Assembly: GCA_028280115.1 (NCBI GenBank)
Contig: JANQMJ010000030.1
Location: forward strand, 1-64,000
Source: Parvularculaceae bacterium
GTDB taxonomy: Bacteria > Pseudomonadota > Alphaproteobacteria > Caulobacterales > Parvularculaceae
Length of the DNA: 64,000 bases
Direction of reading: 5' to 3'
The notes beneath the pieces are model-generated. The model saw only the letters and a program-made list of their open reading frames with translations. It did not search any database and was not told the DNA's origin. The position numbers and the translations under genes are program-made. Shown here in pieces: positions 35,269 through 44,012 of this stretch (position 1 is its first letter; every line of letters starts with the position of its first letter).

Positions 35269-36024
35269 TCAGCCGACTTCTTGCTGCAATTTGCCAATAT
35301 CGGGGATTAGAACGTTTCGCTGGTCGAAATAGGCGAGGGAATCGTCTTCCAGCTCCCTGATCGTGCGCGAGACAGTCTCCACGCTGGTGCCGATCAGGGC
35401 GGCAATGTGCTTGCGCTTGACGGGCAAGCGATAGCGAACCTCGTTCTCAATGGGCTTATTCAGACAGTGCCCGGCCAGAATGAGCAGAAGATGCGCCAGT
35501 CGGATTCGCGCGGGCAGAAAGGCGTTGCGCAACAAAATCGCGTCGGCGGGCCCGGGATCGGTGGCCAGCGTTTTGAGAAACTCCCGACTGAGCGCGCTAT
35601 CGGCGCCCATCATGATTTCAAGGTCCGCCGTGGAGATAAAGCACACTTTGCTGGTTTCCAGCACGACGGCGGTCGCCATATGCGATTGCCCTGCAAACAG
35701 GCTGCGCCAGCCGCACGTCTGGCCCGGAAACAGCAGCCTGAAAGCCGTTTCGTTGCCAAAAGTGTCGAGCTGTTTGAGAATGACCAGGCCTTCCATCAGG
35801 CAATAGACGCCATGCGAGGGGTCATGCTGATGAAACAGCGTTTCACCCACTTGGTAGGCTGTCAGCCGCCGCGCCGATTTCAAGACATCGTCGGCGGCTT
35901 TATTCAAGCACGCCCATTCCGTCTTTTCCCAGACCACGCATGAGGCGCAAGATGACGGAAGCGCGTTTCCATGATTGCGCGCGCCGGCGCCTTTGGTTTC
36001 GTTTGCACTCTTTATCTCGTTCAC
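35269..36024 (-). CDS. FNR-type Crp/Fnr regulator
   Basis: A 251-residue Crp/Fnr activator: cyclic-nucleotide-like beta-barrel (about 50-150), long dimer helix, and winged helix (about 195-245). The recognition helix VETVSRTIREL keeps Glu216, Ser219 and Arg220, the residues that read TTGAT-N4-ATCAA in FNR. Cys26, Cys29, Cys39 and the central Cys128 (ETSKVCFIS, aligned with FNR Cys122) could hold a 4Fe-4S cluster, so direct oxygen sensing is likely. The N-terminal spacing C-x2-C-x9-C is longer than in E. coli FNR or FnrL. A perfect target site occurs at 12808-12821 in this window. The ATG overlaps the stop of a small upstream frame. Confidence 0.9.
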   Translation of the reverse strand: MNEIKSANETKGAGARNHGNALPSSCASCVVWEKTEWACLNKAADDVLKSARRLTAYQVGETLFHQHDPSHGVYCLMEGLVILKQLDTFGNETAFRLLFPGQTCGWRSLFAGQSHMATAVVLETSKVCFISTADLEIMMGADSALSREFLKTLATDPGPADAILLRNAFLPARIRLAHLLLILAGHCLNKPIENEVRYRLPVKRKHIAALIGTSVETVSRTIRELEDDSLAYFDQRNVLIPDIGKLQQEVG

Positions 36025-36215
36025 AGCTCGTCTTCCGCTTGATATCGCAGCGCCGTTTCACGCAAAGACTTACCCGATACGTCGACAAACGTCTCCCCGG
36101 TCAATGGCGTTGACGGCCAAAAACCGCCCTGTTGTTGGTGTTCAACGCGCCGGCCGGCGAAGCCGTAGGCGGTTTGGCTCGCTTCGGCCAAAGAGGCAAT
36201 TGCGTCGCTTGTCAT
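36021..36215 (-). CDS. Small hypothetical protein overlapping the FNR-type gene
   Basis: A 64-residue frame whose stop overlaps the regulator's ATG (ATGA), the usual form of coupled genes in this window. Upstream is AGGTAGG at 12 nt from ATG 36215, a weak but possible ribosome site. The protein has no membrane segment or known motif; SLRETALRYQAEDEL looks helical. No family recognised. It could be a real leader-type gene or chance coding. Confidence 0.4.
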   Translation of the reverse strand: MTSDAIASLAEASQTAYGFAGRRVEHQQQGGFWPSTPLTGETFVDVSGKSLRETALRYQAEDEL

Positions 36216-36561
36216 AATTTTTCATGACCTACCTCAAGGCTTGAGAAGACATAACACATCTCCCCGCGCCTTGCTAACCGGCTAATATATTTAACGTTTT
36301 AAGGGCGCTGGGCAATATGTGCAGCCAGTCGCTGAGGCGCGGACATGCTTTACGAGCGGGGGTGCGCGACTTGGCGCCTGCGCCTTGACGGCGGGGCTCG
36401 ACCGCGCTCGCGGGAACGTCCGCACGCTGCGAAAATGTGCGCGTGATTGGGTTTTCAGCCGTATGCCGGTTTTAGCATCGGTCGAACGTCCTGACGTTCC
36501 AAAGAGCAAACGCCATGGCACCGAAGAAAGGCTTGAAAATCGCCCCGCTCGCGTAGCGCAG
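36216..36561. other. Intergenic gap without recognised gene
   Basis: About 345 nt between the rhodoquinone-type methyltransferase stop and the small frame before the FNR-type gene. Contains a 13-bp palindrome CTCAAG-G-CTTGAG (36233-36245), which may be an operator or the centre of a promoter for the regulator. Short frames present on both strands show no recognisable product. Confidence 0.5.
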
Positions 36562-37434
36562 TCAGGACTGCGCCATTTTCCGGGCGACGACTTTTTGAAA
36601 CAGGCCGCCAAAGAACGTCTGCTTACGCCATGAAAAATACTTGGGGGCGGCGGCGAAATCGACGATTTCATGACGCCAAAGGCTTTTGGCGAACGGCTCC
36701 AAACGGTCGAAGATAAGGCTTGTGATCGGTTTGAGCGGATGGGCGAAGTGCGGCTTATGGTAATCGACGAAGACGACTTTGCCGCCGGGGCGGACGCGCT
36801 CAAGCAGCGCAGTGACGACTTTATGCTTGTAATCGTCGGGCAGTTCGTGAAGCAAAAAATAACAGCAAACCGCGTCGAACACATTGTTGTCCGCCAGTGA
36901 AGCGTCGGCGCGGCGCACCCGCGCCTGCGGCAAGTTTCGCAGCTTTCGCCGGCACGCCGCAAGCTGTATGGGTGCGATATCGGTGATTTCAAGATTGGCT
37001 TGCGGGCCGAGATAGGTCGCCAGGGCGGGTGAAAAATCTCCATAAACGCAAGCGGGCTGCAATACGCGCGAACCGGGCTCCAGTTCCGCGAACGCCGCAT
37101 CACGAAGCCTGCGATGCTGGCCCCACAAAATGAATTTCACGATGATTTCGCGGTCGAGAAGCCGGACATTGCGGGGGTTGAGATACGCCCAGTAGTAATG
37201 TTCCTGAAGGTAGCTTGGAATGGCGAGTGCATTCGATCGTTGCCCCGGCAAGGCCGCCGCTGCGCCGGCGCCGTTATAGTTAACATTCGCGATGTCGCCG
37301 TTCATCCGGCCGATATCCCCAGAAGCGCCATTGATCTTGCCATGCTTGAGCAAGGAAGCCTTTTCGGCGTTCGTGCGCGACTCGGACTCTTGGGAAGCAA
37401 CGACAAATCCGTCGTCATGGTCATCTCGCGGCAT
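36562..37434 (-). CDS. rquA: RquA-like rhodoquinone biosynthesis methyltransferase homolog
   Basis: A 290-residue class I SAM-methyltransferase-like protein. The body (about 70-290) matches what I know of RquA: YYWAYLNPRNVRLLDRE, ILWGQHRRLRDAAFAEL, VLQPACVYGDFSPALA in place of a canonical GxGxG motif, ITDIAPIQLAACRRKL, FLLHELPDDYK, VDYHKPHFAHPLKP, LWRHEIVDF and KQTFFGGLFQKVV. RquA converts ubiquinone to rhodoquinone, the low-potential carrier for fumarate reduction, so the enzyme would serve anaerobic respiration. The first about 70 residues are Gly/Asn/Ala-rich and probably flexible. ATG 37434 is chosen for GGAG 7 nt upstream; an in-frame start lies 36 nt earlier. A hairpin GCGCAGTC/GACTGCGC spans the stop. 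Neighbours (FNR-type regulator, hemerythrin) support an oxygen-related role. Confidence 0.78.
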   Translation of the reverse strand: MPRDDHDDGFVVASQESESRTNAEKASLLKHGKINGASGDIGRMNGDIANVNYNGAGAAAALPGQRSNALAIPSYLQEHYYWAYLNPRNVRLLDREIIVKFILWGQHRRLRDAAFAELEPGSRVLQPACVYGDFSPALATYLGPQANLEITDIAPIQLAACRRKLRNLPQARVRRADASLADNNVFDAVCCYFLLHELPDDYKHKVVTALLERVRPGGKVVFVDYHKPHFAHPLKPITSLIFDRLEPFAKSLWRHEIVDFAAAPKYFSWRKQTFFGGLFQKVVARKMAQS

Positions 37435-37806
37435 CGTCAGGCTCCGGCTTGTTCGCGCGATACGATGCAACGGCGGTGTTTAGCGCGCAAGGAAAATGTC
37501 CGCAAAGCGCGCGGGCGCCGTTGATCGGCGGTTTATCCGTATACTGTGCGCTTATCGTAATTCCCTTTGTCGACGTCGCTCGGAGTTCAGTGTAACACAC
37601 TGGCGTTGCTCATGTTTTTCCGCAGCAGCGATGGCATGCCTCAGGCCGCGCAAACGGAAAATGACTTATGTCAAGATGCGCGAACAAAGTCAGGGCCGGT
37701 CTTAGAGGCGCTTCAAGCAAGGCTGCGCGGCCGGGGAATCTGCGGCGATTTACCCCATCCGCCCAGCGGACAGGCCTATATAGTCAGCGCTTGGGAGAGA
37801 GTGGCA
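37435..37806. promoter_or_regulatory. Divergent promoter region rquA / hemerythrin gene with a weak FNR-like site
   Basis: About 370 nt with no convincing gene. ATGACTTATGTCAA (37661-37674) fits the FNR layout TTGAT-N4-ATCAA at seven of ten positions and is symmetric at TGAC/GTCA; it lies about 130 nt before the hemerythrin start. GTATAC also occurs near 37549. Both are candidates only. Confidence 0.35.
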
Positions 37807-38376
37807 ATGTCGGCCATTATTGACGAGCTTGACAAAGACCATGTGCGATTTCGTCGTTATCTGACGGCGTTCCAGGCGGAAATCGGCAAATTGGCGGACG
37901 GCCGCGGGCCCGATTATGGGCTGCTTGAGAATTTGGCGGCCTACTTTTCGCAATATCCTGACGAGTTGCACCACAAAAAGGAAGACATCGTCTATGCGCG
38001 CCTTGAGGAAAATGCGCAGAGCAAACGCCGCGCGCTCGAAGACCTTCAGGCGCAGCATGAAGAATTATCACACAAGGCGCGCCATTTCGCCGAGATCGTC
38101 AAGAACATATTAAGCGATCAGAAACTGCCGGTTGCGCAGATCGTAGCGGCGGCGGAGGATTATGCGGCGATCCTCAGCGCGCATATGCAAGGCGAGGAAG
38201 AAACGCTTTTCGCGCCGGCGCGCCGGCTTTTCAAAGCGCAAGATTGGTCGAAGGCGGATGAAGATATCGCTGACCTTTATGCGAAGGGCGTTAATTTCGA
38301 AAAGATGCGGCGCATACGCGACATTGAAGGAATTCTGGATACATTCTTAGAAAAGGAAAGCGGACAGGACGATTAA
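37807..38376 (+). CDS. Hemerythrin HHE-domain protein
   Basis: A 189-residue helical protein of the HHE cation-binding family. Metal-ligand positions appear in order: DELDKDHVRFRRYL, HHKKEDIVYARLEE, QHEELSHKARHF and LSAHMQGEEETLFAPA, so a di-iron site is expected. Such proteins bind oxygen, NO or iron and commonly occur in FNR/NO-stress regulons. ATG 37807 is preceded by GGGAGAG at a good distance; the frame is open upstream but that part lacks family resemblance. Faces away from the RquA-like gene over a shared promoter region. Confidence 0.88.
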   Translation: MSAIIDELDKDHVRFRRYLTAFQAEIGKLADGRGPDYGLLENLAAYFSQYPDELHHKKEDIVYARLEENAQSKRRALEDLQAQHEELSHKARHFAEIVKNILSDQKLPVAQIVAAAEDYAAILSAHMQGEEETLFAPARRLFKAQDWSKADEDIADLYAKGVNFEKMRRIRDIEGILDTFLEKESGQDD

Positions 38377-38533
38377 CAGCCTGTGAAATTGTTTTGCCGC
38401 GCGGCTCCGCGCCTTTCTTTTCCATTGGCTTGGAACATGCAGACGATTTGACTAAGAACGTCTTTTCCGCGTTGGATAGGGCGTCGTCCGACGACGGCGC
38501 GGTTGCGTGTTTTGAAATACAGGCTGGAAACGC

Positions 38534-39514
38534 ATGGGCTTAGACGTTGACGATACTGTCTCAAATCATAACGCCGGCGGTGCTGCTGGGCGTCGCCTTC
38601 GCGTGGGCGTCGCCGGCCTTGGCGTCATCGGCGGCGGGGCGGCGTTGCAATTGGCCGCGCCGGATTCGCCTTATGCGTTTAGCGCGGCGCTGGTGCGCGA
38701 CCGGACCAAGCCTCGGCCGGGCCTGAGCCCGGACGTCGGCGTTCATGACGATCCCGATGCGTTTCTAAACGCGCCGCTGGACATGGTGATTGACGCCTTG
38801 CCCGATGGCGCAGTCGGATACGCGTTGATCAAAGCCGCGCTTGCCCGCGGGATCGGCGTGGTCTCGGCCAACAAACAGGCGCTTGCTGGGCGCCTCGCCG
38901 AACTTCATGGAACAGCGAAGCAACATTGCGCCGTTCTCGCCTACGCGGCCTCCGTCGGCGGCGGCGCGCCGATGGTCGAAACCGTGCGGCGCGCCCGCGC
39001 TGCTGGCGGCGTGCGGTCGGTTACGGCCATCCTCAACGGCACCGTGAACTTCATTCTGACTGAGCTCGCGGCCGGCGGCGCGTTTCAAGATGCCGTCAAA
39101 TCGGCCCAGGCCGCCGGTTTCGCCGAACCCGATCCGGCGGCCGACCTTTCCGGCGAAGACGCGCGCGCGAAAATCGCTATCCTGAGCTACGAGGCGTTCG
39201 GCGAGGAAATCGACCTTGAAGCGATCGCTATCGAAGCGCTCGATGAATCAAAGGCGGCTGACTTTGCCAAGGCGGGCGGCGTCTGGAAGCAGCTTGCGCG
39301 CATTGAGGCGAGCGGAGACAGGCTCGCCGCGCGCGTGGGTTTTGAACGCGTCGATGCTGATCCCTTCCTGCGGGACGTGGCCGGCGAGGGCAACGCCTTG
39401 CGGGTGACGACCGATGACGGCGAGACCCATGACTGCACGGGCAAAGGCGCGGGCCGGGACCCGACCGTTGACAGCATTTTTGCCGATCTTAAGGCCGTCA
39501 GGAACGCCGGCTGA
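38534..39514 (+). CDS. Homoserine dehydrogenase, short form without ACT domain
   Basis: A 326-residue NAD(P)-dependent oxidoreductase. The Rossmann motif GVAGLGVIGGGAALQL begins near residue 24, VVSANKQALAG is the nucleotide-side lysine motif of homoserine dehydrogenases, AASVGGGAPMVETVR and ILNGTVNFIL with the catalytic stretch AGFAEPDPAADLSGEDARAK follow. There is no C-terminal ACT domain, so threonine feedback through that domain is absent. It converts aspartate semialdehyde to homoserine. ATG 38534 has GGAAA close upstream. It is followed 70 nt later by proB-proA, an unusual neighbour; whether it truly works on aspartate semialdehyde is inferred from motifs. Confidence 0.85.
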   Translation: MGLDVDDTVSNHNAGGAAGRRLRVGVAGLGVIGGGAALQLAAPDSPYAFSAALVRDRTKPRPGLSPDVGVHDDPDAFLNAPLDMVIDALPDGAVGYALIKAALARGIGVVSANKQALAGRLAELHGTAKQHCAVLAYAASVGGGAPMVETVRRARAAGGVRSVTAILNGTVNFILTELAAGGAFQDAVKSAQAAGFAEPDPAADLSGEDARAKIAILSYEAFGEEIDLEAIAIEALDESKAADFAKAGGVWKQLARIEASGDRLAARVGFERVDADPFLRDVAGEGNALRVTTDDGETHDCTGKGAGRDPTVDSIFADLKAVRNAG

Positions 39515-39584
39515 CGCGAGGGGGCGATTTTGGTCTCGAACGCGGATAAACGCTAAATGGTTACTACAGCCTAGAATGCTTCCC

Positions 39585-40739
39585 ATGTCTGCGACACAAA
39601 CCACTCAAGCGGGCGAGCGTCTTCAGTCGTCGCGCCGGATCGTCGTCAAGATCGGCACGACGATTCTGTGCGGGATCGGCGAGGCGGTTCGCGACGACTG
39701 GCTCGCGACGCTGGCGAAAGACATTGCCGCCCTGCGGGCGGACGGACGCAGCGTCATCGTTGTCACGTCCGGGGCGATTGCCCTCGGGCGCCGGCGGCTC
39801 GGTCTTAAGCGCGGCCTTCGTCTCGACGAGAAGCAGGCGGCGTCGGCGGCGGGCCAGGCGCTCCTGGCCAACGCATGGCAAAAGGCGTTTGAGCCGCATG
39901 GCGTCACCGTGGCGCAAGTGTTGTTGACGCTGGAGGATACGGAAACCCGGCGCCGTTATCTTAACGCCCGGGCCACGTTCAGCACCCTGCTGGAATTCGG
40001 CGCGCTGCCGCTGGTCAACGAAAACGACACCATTGCAACCAGCGAGATCCGATATGGCGACAATGACCGGCTGGCCGCCCATGCGGCGCAGGTTACAGAA
40101 AGTGACACGCTGGTCATTCTTTCCGACGTTGACGGTCTTTATACGGCCGATCCGCAGCGCGATCCTTCCGCCAAGCACATTCCGGTGGTCGACGCCGTCA
40201 CGCCGGAGATCGAAAGCGCGGCCGCCGGCCCGAATATCATCGCCGGCGTCGGCGCCGGTGGAATGGCGTCAAAGATCGCCGCTGCGAAAATCGCCGGCGC
40301 GGCCGGTTGTGCGACCATTATCGCGCCCGGCGCCGTGAACCACCCTCTTGCCGCCATTATCAAGGGCGGCCCCGCGACTTTGTTTCGCGCGTCCGGCAAT
40401 AAAGGGTCCGCACGCCGTCGATGGATCGCCGGGCGCATCAAGCCGGCGGGAACGATCACCATCGACGCCGGCGCAGCGAAAGCCTTGGCGCGGGGCGCGA
40501 GCCTGTTGCCCGCGGGCATCGTCAAGGTTGAAGGCCAGTTCCGGCGCGGCGACGCCGTCATCGTCCGCGGGCCGGAGGAACAAGCGATCGGACAAGGGCT
40601 TTCCGCATATGACGCCGGCGAGTTAAAACAGGCGGCGGGCTGCCGGTCCGACGAGCTTGAAAAGGTCCTGGGTTATCGTCGCCGCCCGGCGGCGATTGAG
40701 AAGGACGACCTGGTATTGTCATCGGAGCAAGGCGAATGA
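39585..40739 (+). CDS. proB: Glutamate 5-kinase
   Basis: A 384-residue first enzyme of proline synthesis. The amino-acid kinase domain (about 18-265) shows RRIVVKIGTTIL, VVTSGAIALGRRRLG, LVNENDTIATSEIRYGDND and VILSDVDGLYTADPQ; a C-terminal PUA domain (about 285-370; AGTITIDAGAAKAL, GASLLPAGIVKVEG) completes the long form. Two ATGs compete, 39576 and 39585; neither has a strong ribosome site and I list the latter. Its stop overlaps the proA start (ATGA). Confidence 0.94.
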   Translation: MSATQTTQAGERLQSSRRIVVKIGTTILCGIGEAVRDDWLATLAKDIAALRADGRSVIVVTSGAIALGRRRLGLKRGLRLDEKQAASAAGQALLANAWQKAFEPHGVTVAQVLLTLEDTETRRRYLNARATFSTLLEFGALPLVNENDTIATSEIRYGDNDRLAAHAAQVTESDTLVILSDVDGLYTADPQRDPSAKHIPVVDAVTPEIESAAAGPNIIAGVGAGGMASKIAAAKIAGAAGCATIIAPGAVNHPLAAIIKGGPATLFRASGNKGSARRRWIAGRIKPAGTITIDAGAAKALARGASLLPAGIVKVEGQFRRGDAVIVRGPEEQAIGQGLSAYDAGELKQAAGCRSDELEKVLGYRRRPAAIEKDDLVLSSEQGE

Positions 40740-42016
40740 ACGCGATTGAAAAAGACCCATCGCTTGCATCCTATATGAATGCGCTGGGCGATGCAGCGCG
40801 CGCGGCCGGGCATGTCATGCGAGCCGCATCGCCCGATCAAAAGAACGCCGTCCTGCGCGAAACGGCCGAACGCATCGGCGCGCGCCGCGAAGACATCTTG
40901 AAGGTCAATGCCGAGGAAGTTGAAGCGGCGAAGGCGCGCGGACAGACGGCGGCGTTTGTCGACCGCATGGCGCTGAGCGGGGCGCGTATCGAAGGCGTCT
41001 GCGATGCGCTCCATGAAATCGCCGCGCTTGACGATCCTGTGGGCAAGATTCTTCGAGAATGGTCGCGGCCGAATGGGCTGCGCATCGAGCGCGTATGCAC
41101 GCCCATCGGCGTTGTCGCGGTGATTTATGAAAGCCGGCCGAACGTGACCATTGACGCGGCGGCGATCGCACTCAAAGCCGGTAACGCGGTCATCCTTCGC
41201 GGCGGGTCGGAATGTATTGAAACGTCCAAGGCGCTGTTCGGCTGCCTTCGCGACTCCTTGGCGCAGCAGGGACTGCCCGAACGCGCCGCGCAGCTTGTGG
41301 AAACGACGGATCGGGCCGCCGTCGGCGAACTGCTTTCCGGCTTGAGCGGCAAGATCGATCTCGTCATACCGCGGGGCGGCAAGTCGCTGGTCGCGCGGGT
41401 GCAACGCGAGGCGCGCGCCCCTGTGCTCAGCCATCTGGAAGGGATCTGTCATGTCTATGTGGACCGCGACGCCGATATCGCCAAGGCGGTCGGCATTTCG
41501 GTCAATTCGAAAATGCGTCGTCCCGGCGTGTGCGGCGCGGCGGAAACCTTGCTGATCGATCAAGCCGGGCTTGATCAATTCTGGACCGCCATCGCGTCGG
41601 CGTTGCGCGAAGCGGGATGCGAATTGCGCGGCGACGCATCCATTCAGGCGATCGATCCTGAGGCCGTCCCCGCGCAGAACGACGATTGGACGACGGAATA
41701 TCTTGCACCGATCCTGTCGGTCGCGGTCGTCGACGGCGTTGAGGGCGCCATCGCGCACATCAGGAAGTTTTCGTCCGGGCATACGGAATCCATTGTCACG
41801 GAGAACGATCAAACAGCGACGCAGTTCATTCAACAGATCGACAGCGCCATCGTTCTGCATAACGCCTCGACGCAATTCGCCGACGGCGGAGAATTCGGCC
41901 TTGGCGCGGAAATCGGCATCGCCACGGGCAGGCTCCATGCGCGCGGACCGGTCGGCGTCGAGGAACTGACGACATATAAGAACGTGGTTCACGGCGACGG
42001 GCAGACGCGGCCGTAA
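40736..42016 (+). CDS. proA: Gamma-glutamyl phosphate reductase
   Basis: A 426-residue NADPH-dependent enzyme of the aldehyde dehydrogenase superfamily that makes glutamate semialdehyde. The catalytic Cys is in NSKMRRPGVCGAAETLL; PIGVVAVIYESRPNVTIDAA, LILRGGSE-type cofactor loop (VILRGGSECIE) and IPRGGKSLV are ProA signatures, and HNASTQFADGGEFGLGAEIG closes the fold. Length is normal. Translationally coupled to proB by a 4-nt overlap. Confidence 0.95.
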   Translation: MNAIEKDPSLASYMNALGDAARAAGHVMRAASPDQKNAVLRETAERIGARREDILKVNAEEVEAAKARGQTAAFVDRMALSGARIEGVCDALHEIAALDDPVGKILREWSRPNGLRIERVCTPIGVVAVIYESRPNVTIDAAAIALKAGNAVILRGGSECIETSKALFGCLRDSLAQQGLPERAAQLVETTDRAAVGELLSGLSGKIDLVIPRGGKSLVARVQREARAPVLSHLEGICHVYVDRDADIAKAVGISVNSKMRRPGVCGAAETLLIDQAGLDQFWTAIASALREAGCELRGDASIQAIDPEAVPAQNDDWTTEYLAPILSVAVVDGVEGAIAHIRKFSSGHTESIVTENDQTATQFIQQIDSAIVLHNASTQFADGGEFGLGAEIGIATGRLHARGPVGVEELTTYKNVVHGDGQTRP

Positions 42017-42059
42017 GGAAAGTCGCGGGGCGCGGCGCCCAACCCGCCAACAGCGGAAA

Positions 42060-42878
42060 TCAGTCGATCGCGGCGAGGAATTGCAGCATCAGCCGGCTCA
42101 TTTTATCGGCCGCCGCCGCGCCGACGGCGAGCGTTTCGTCATGCGTAATCGGATGGTCCGCGATGCCGGCGGCGTGATTGACGATAAGGGAAACGCCGGC
42201 GACCTCCATGCCGGCGTGCACGGCGGCGATCGCTTCCGGCGCAGTGGACATGCCGACCGCATCCGCGCCCATTTGCGCGAACATTCTGATTTCCGCCGGC
42301 GTTTCGAAACTCGGACCAGTCGTATAAAGATAAACGCCACTATCAAGCGGAATTTCTTCCGCCTTGGCCGCTGCGGCGAGCAGCGCGCGCAGGCGCGGGC
42401 TGTAAACCGCGCTCATGTCGGGAAAGCGCGGGCCGATAGACTCATCATTCGGTCCGATCAGCGGGTTGCGTCCGGAAAAATTGATGTGATCTTCGATCGC
42501 CATCAGCGCGCCGGGTCCCATTTCCTTTTTGAGGCTGCCGGCGGCGTTGGTCAAAATCAGCGTCGTCGCGCCCAGCGCGCGAAAGGTTCGGATCGGCAAC
42601 GCAACCTGTTCTGCGCGGTGGCCTTCATAAAGGTGAAACCGTCCTTGCATGCAGGCGATCGGAACGCCGGCCGCCTTGCCGATGAGCAGCCGGCCGGAAT
42701 GGCCCGAAACCGTCGATACCGGAAAACCCGGAATATCCTGGTAAGGAATAACCGCCTCGGTTTCCACATGCTCGCCGAAACCCCCAAGCCCGCTTCCCAG
42801 AACCAGGACGGTTTTGGGAAAAGCCGACGGGAATTTTGTTTTGACGGCTTCAGCGGCGGCGGCGATGGCGGTTTTCAT
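42060..42878 (-). CDS. punA: Purine nucleoside phosphorylase (PNP-I trimeric type)
   Basis: A 272-residue enzyme that splits purine (deoxy)nucleosides with phosphate. Signature stretches: VLVLGSGLGGFGEHV, PVSTVSGHSGRLLIG, MQGRFHLYEGH, ILTNAAGSLKKEMGPG, GPSFETPAEIRMFAQMGADAVGMST and the base-contact region NHAAGIAD. The Asn in this last motif favours inosine/guanosine over adenosine. ATG 42878 gives the normal N-terminus and overlaps the stop of the adenosine deaminase gene by 4 nt. Last gene of the salvage operon; its end faces proA 43 nt away. Confidence 0.92.
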   Translation of the reverse strand: MKTAIAAAAEAVKTKFPSAFPKTVLVLGSGLGGFGEHVETEAVIPYQDIPGFPVSTVSGHSGRLLIGKAAGVPIACMQGRFHLYEGHRAEQVALPIRTFRALGATTLILTNAAGSLKKEMGPGALMAIEDHINFSGRNPLIGPNDESIGPRFPDMSAVYSPRLRALLAAAAKAEEIPLDSGVYLYTTGPSFETPAEIRMFAQMGADAVGMSTAPEAIAAVHAGMEVAGVSLIVNHAAGIADHPITHDETLAVGAAAADKMSRLMLQFLAAID

Positions 42879-43906
42879 GGATATGGGTCCGTTTTGCCCA
42901 TCACTTGGCGCGCCTGCAGCCGGGTTGTCAATTTCGCCTTGGTTTCCCGGTCGCAAAACGCAGCGTCGACCGCCGCCTGCGTCAGCGCCAAGAGGTCCTG
43001 CGCCGTCAGGCCGTGCGCGGCGGCGTTCAGCGCATATTCGTCCGCCACATCGACGCCAAAATAGGCCGGGTCGTCCGAATTGAGCGTCACTTTCAGCCCG
43101 GCCTTCATGAGCGCCGGCAGGGGATGGCTTTTAATCGACGGATAAAGCCCGATGGCGACATTGGAAGTGGGGCAGACTTCCAGCGTCAATCCACGGTCTT
43201 TCATTTCGGCGATAAGACTTTCGTCCTCGACGGCGCGCACGCCATGCCCGACGCGCGAGACGTCGAACAGGAAAATCGCTTGCCGCAGGCTTTCGGGGCC
43301 GAGGATTTCGCCGGCGTGGACCGTCAGGCCGAGGCCGGCTTCCCGGGCGATATCGAAAGCGGGTTTGTAATCGGGGGCGTCGCCGAACGCCTCATCGCCG
43401 GCCATGCCGAAACCGGTCACGAACGCATGGGGCGCGTCGCGGGCCATTTTGGCGACTTCAAGGGCGTGTTCAACGCCGAAATGGCGCACGCACGTAACGA
43501 TGATGCGCCCGACAATGCCGGTTTGCGCTTCGGCTTTTCCCATGGCGTCGGCGACCGCGTCGATCAGCGCCCCGTAGGACATGCCGAACCGCAGCGCATG
43601 GGCGGGCGAAACGAAAACCTCGGCGTAAATGACGCCTTTCGCCGCTAGGCGGCGATAATGCTCGTAAGTGATCTCGTAATAATCTTGCGGCGTGCGGATC
43701 GCCGCGCTGACCGCGTCGTAAACGGCAAGGAATTCTTCAAAGCTGCGCCACTTATAGGCGCCGTTTTCGTCAAAGGCGCCGGAAATATCGATCTTATGCC
43801 TGGCTGCGAGGCGCCTGGCGTCCGCCGGCTCGACGGTTGCTTCAAGATGGCAGTGAAGTTCGGCGATGGAAGGGTTTTCAAAGTCGTCTTTGGTCTGCTC
43901 AGCCAT
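42875..43906 (-). CDS. add: Adenosine deaminase
   Basis: A 343-residue zinc-dependent amidohydrolase. Zinc ligands and catalytic residues are present: ELHCHLEATVEP, TVHAGEILGPES (His and Glu), SRVGHGVRA, and LNSDDPAYFGVD (two Asp). It turns adenosine or deoxyadenosine into inosine forms, the substrate of the phosphorylase encoded next with an ATGA overlap. Adenine deaminase is a close relative and cannot be fully excluded; context favours the nucleoside. Confidence 0.88.
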   Translation of the reverse strand: MAEQTKDDFENPSIAELHCHLEATVEPADARRLAARHKIDISGAFDENGAYKWRSFEEFLAVYDAVSAAIRTPQDYYEITYEHYRRLAAKGVIYAEVFVSPAHALRFGMSYGALIDAVADAMGKAEAQTGIVGRIIVTCVRHFGVEHALEVAKMARDAPHAFVTGFGMAGDEAFGDAPDYKPAFDIAREAGLGLTVHAGEILGPESLRQAIFLFDVSRVGHGVRAVEDESLIAEMKDRGLTLEVCPTSNVAIGLYPSIKSHPLPALMKAGLKVTLNSDDPAYFGVDVADEYALNAAAHGLTAQDLLALTQAAVDAAFCDRETKAKLTTRLQARQVMGKTDPYP

Positions 43907-44012
43907 GCCGTCGTCTTGTTGTTATGCCGCGCGAAGGGCTTTCATTCCCGCCCCGATGCCATCCCGTTAAGAGAAATAATCTCAAAGGTTGCTGTCATGT
44001 CTCTATGAGACG

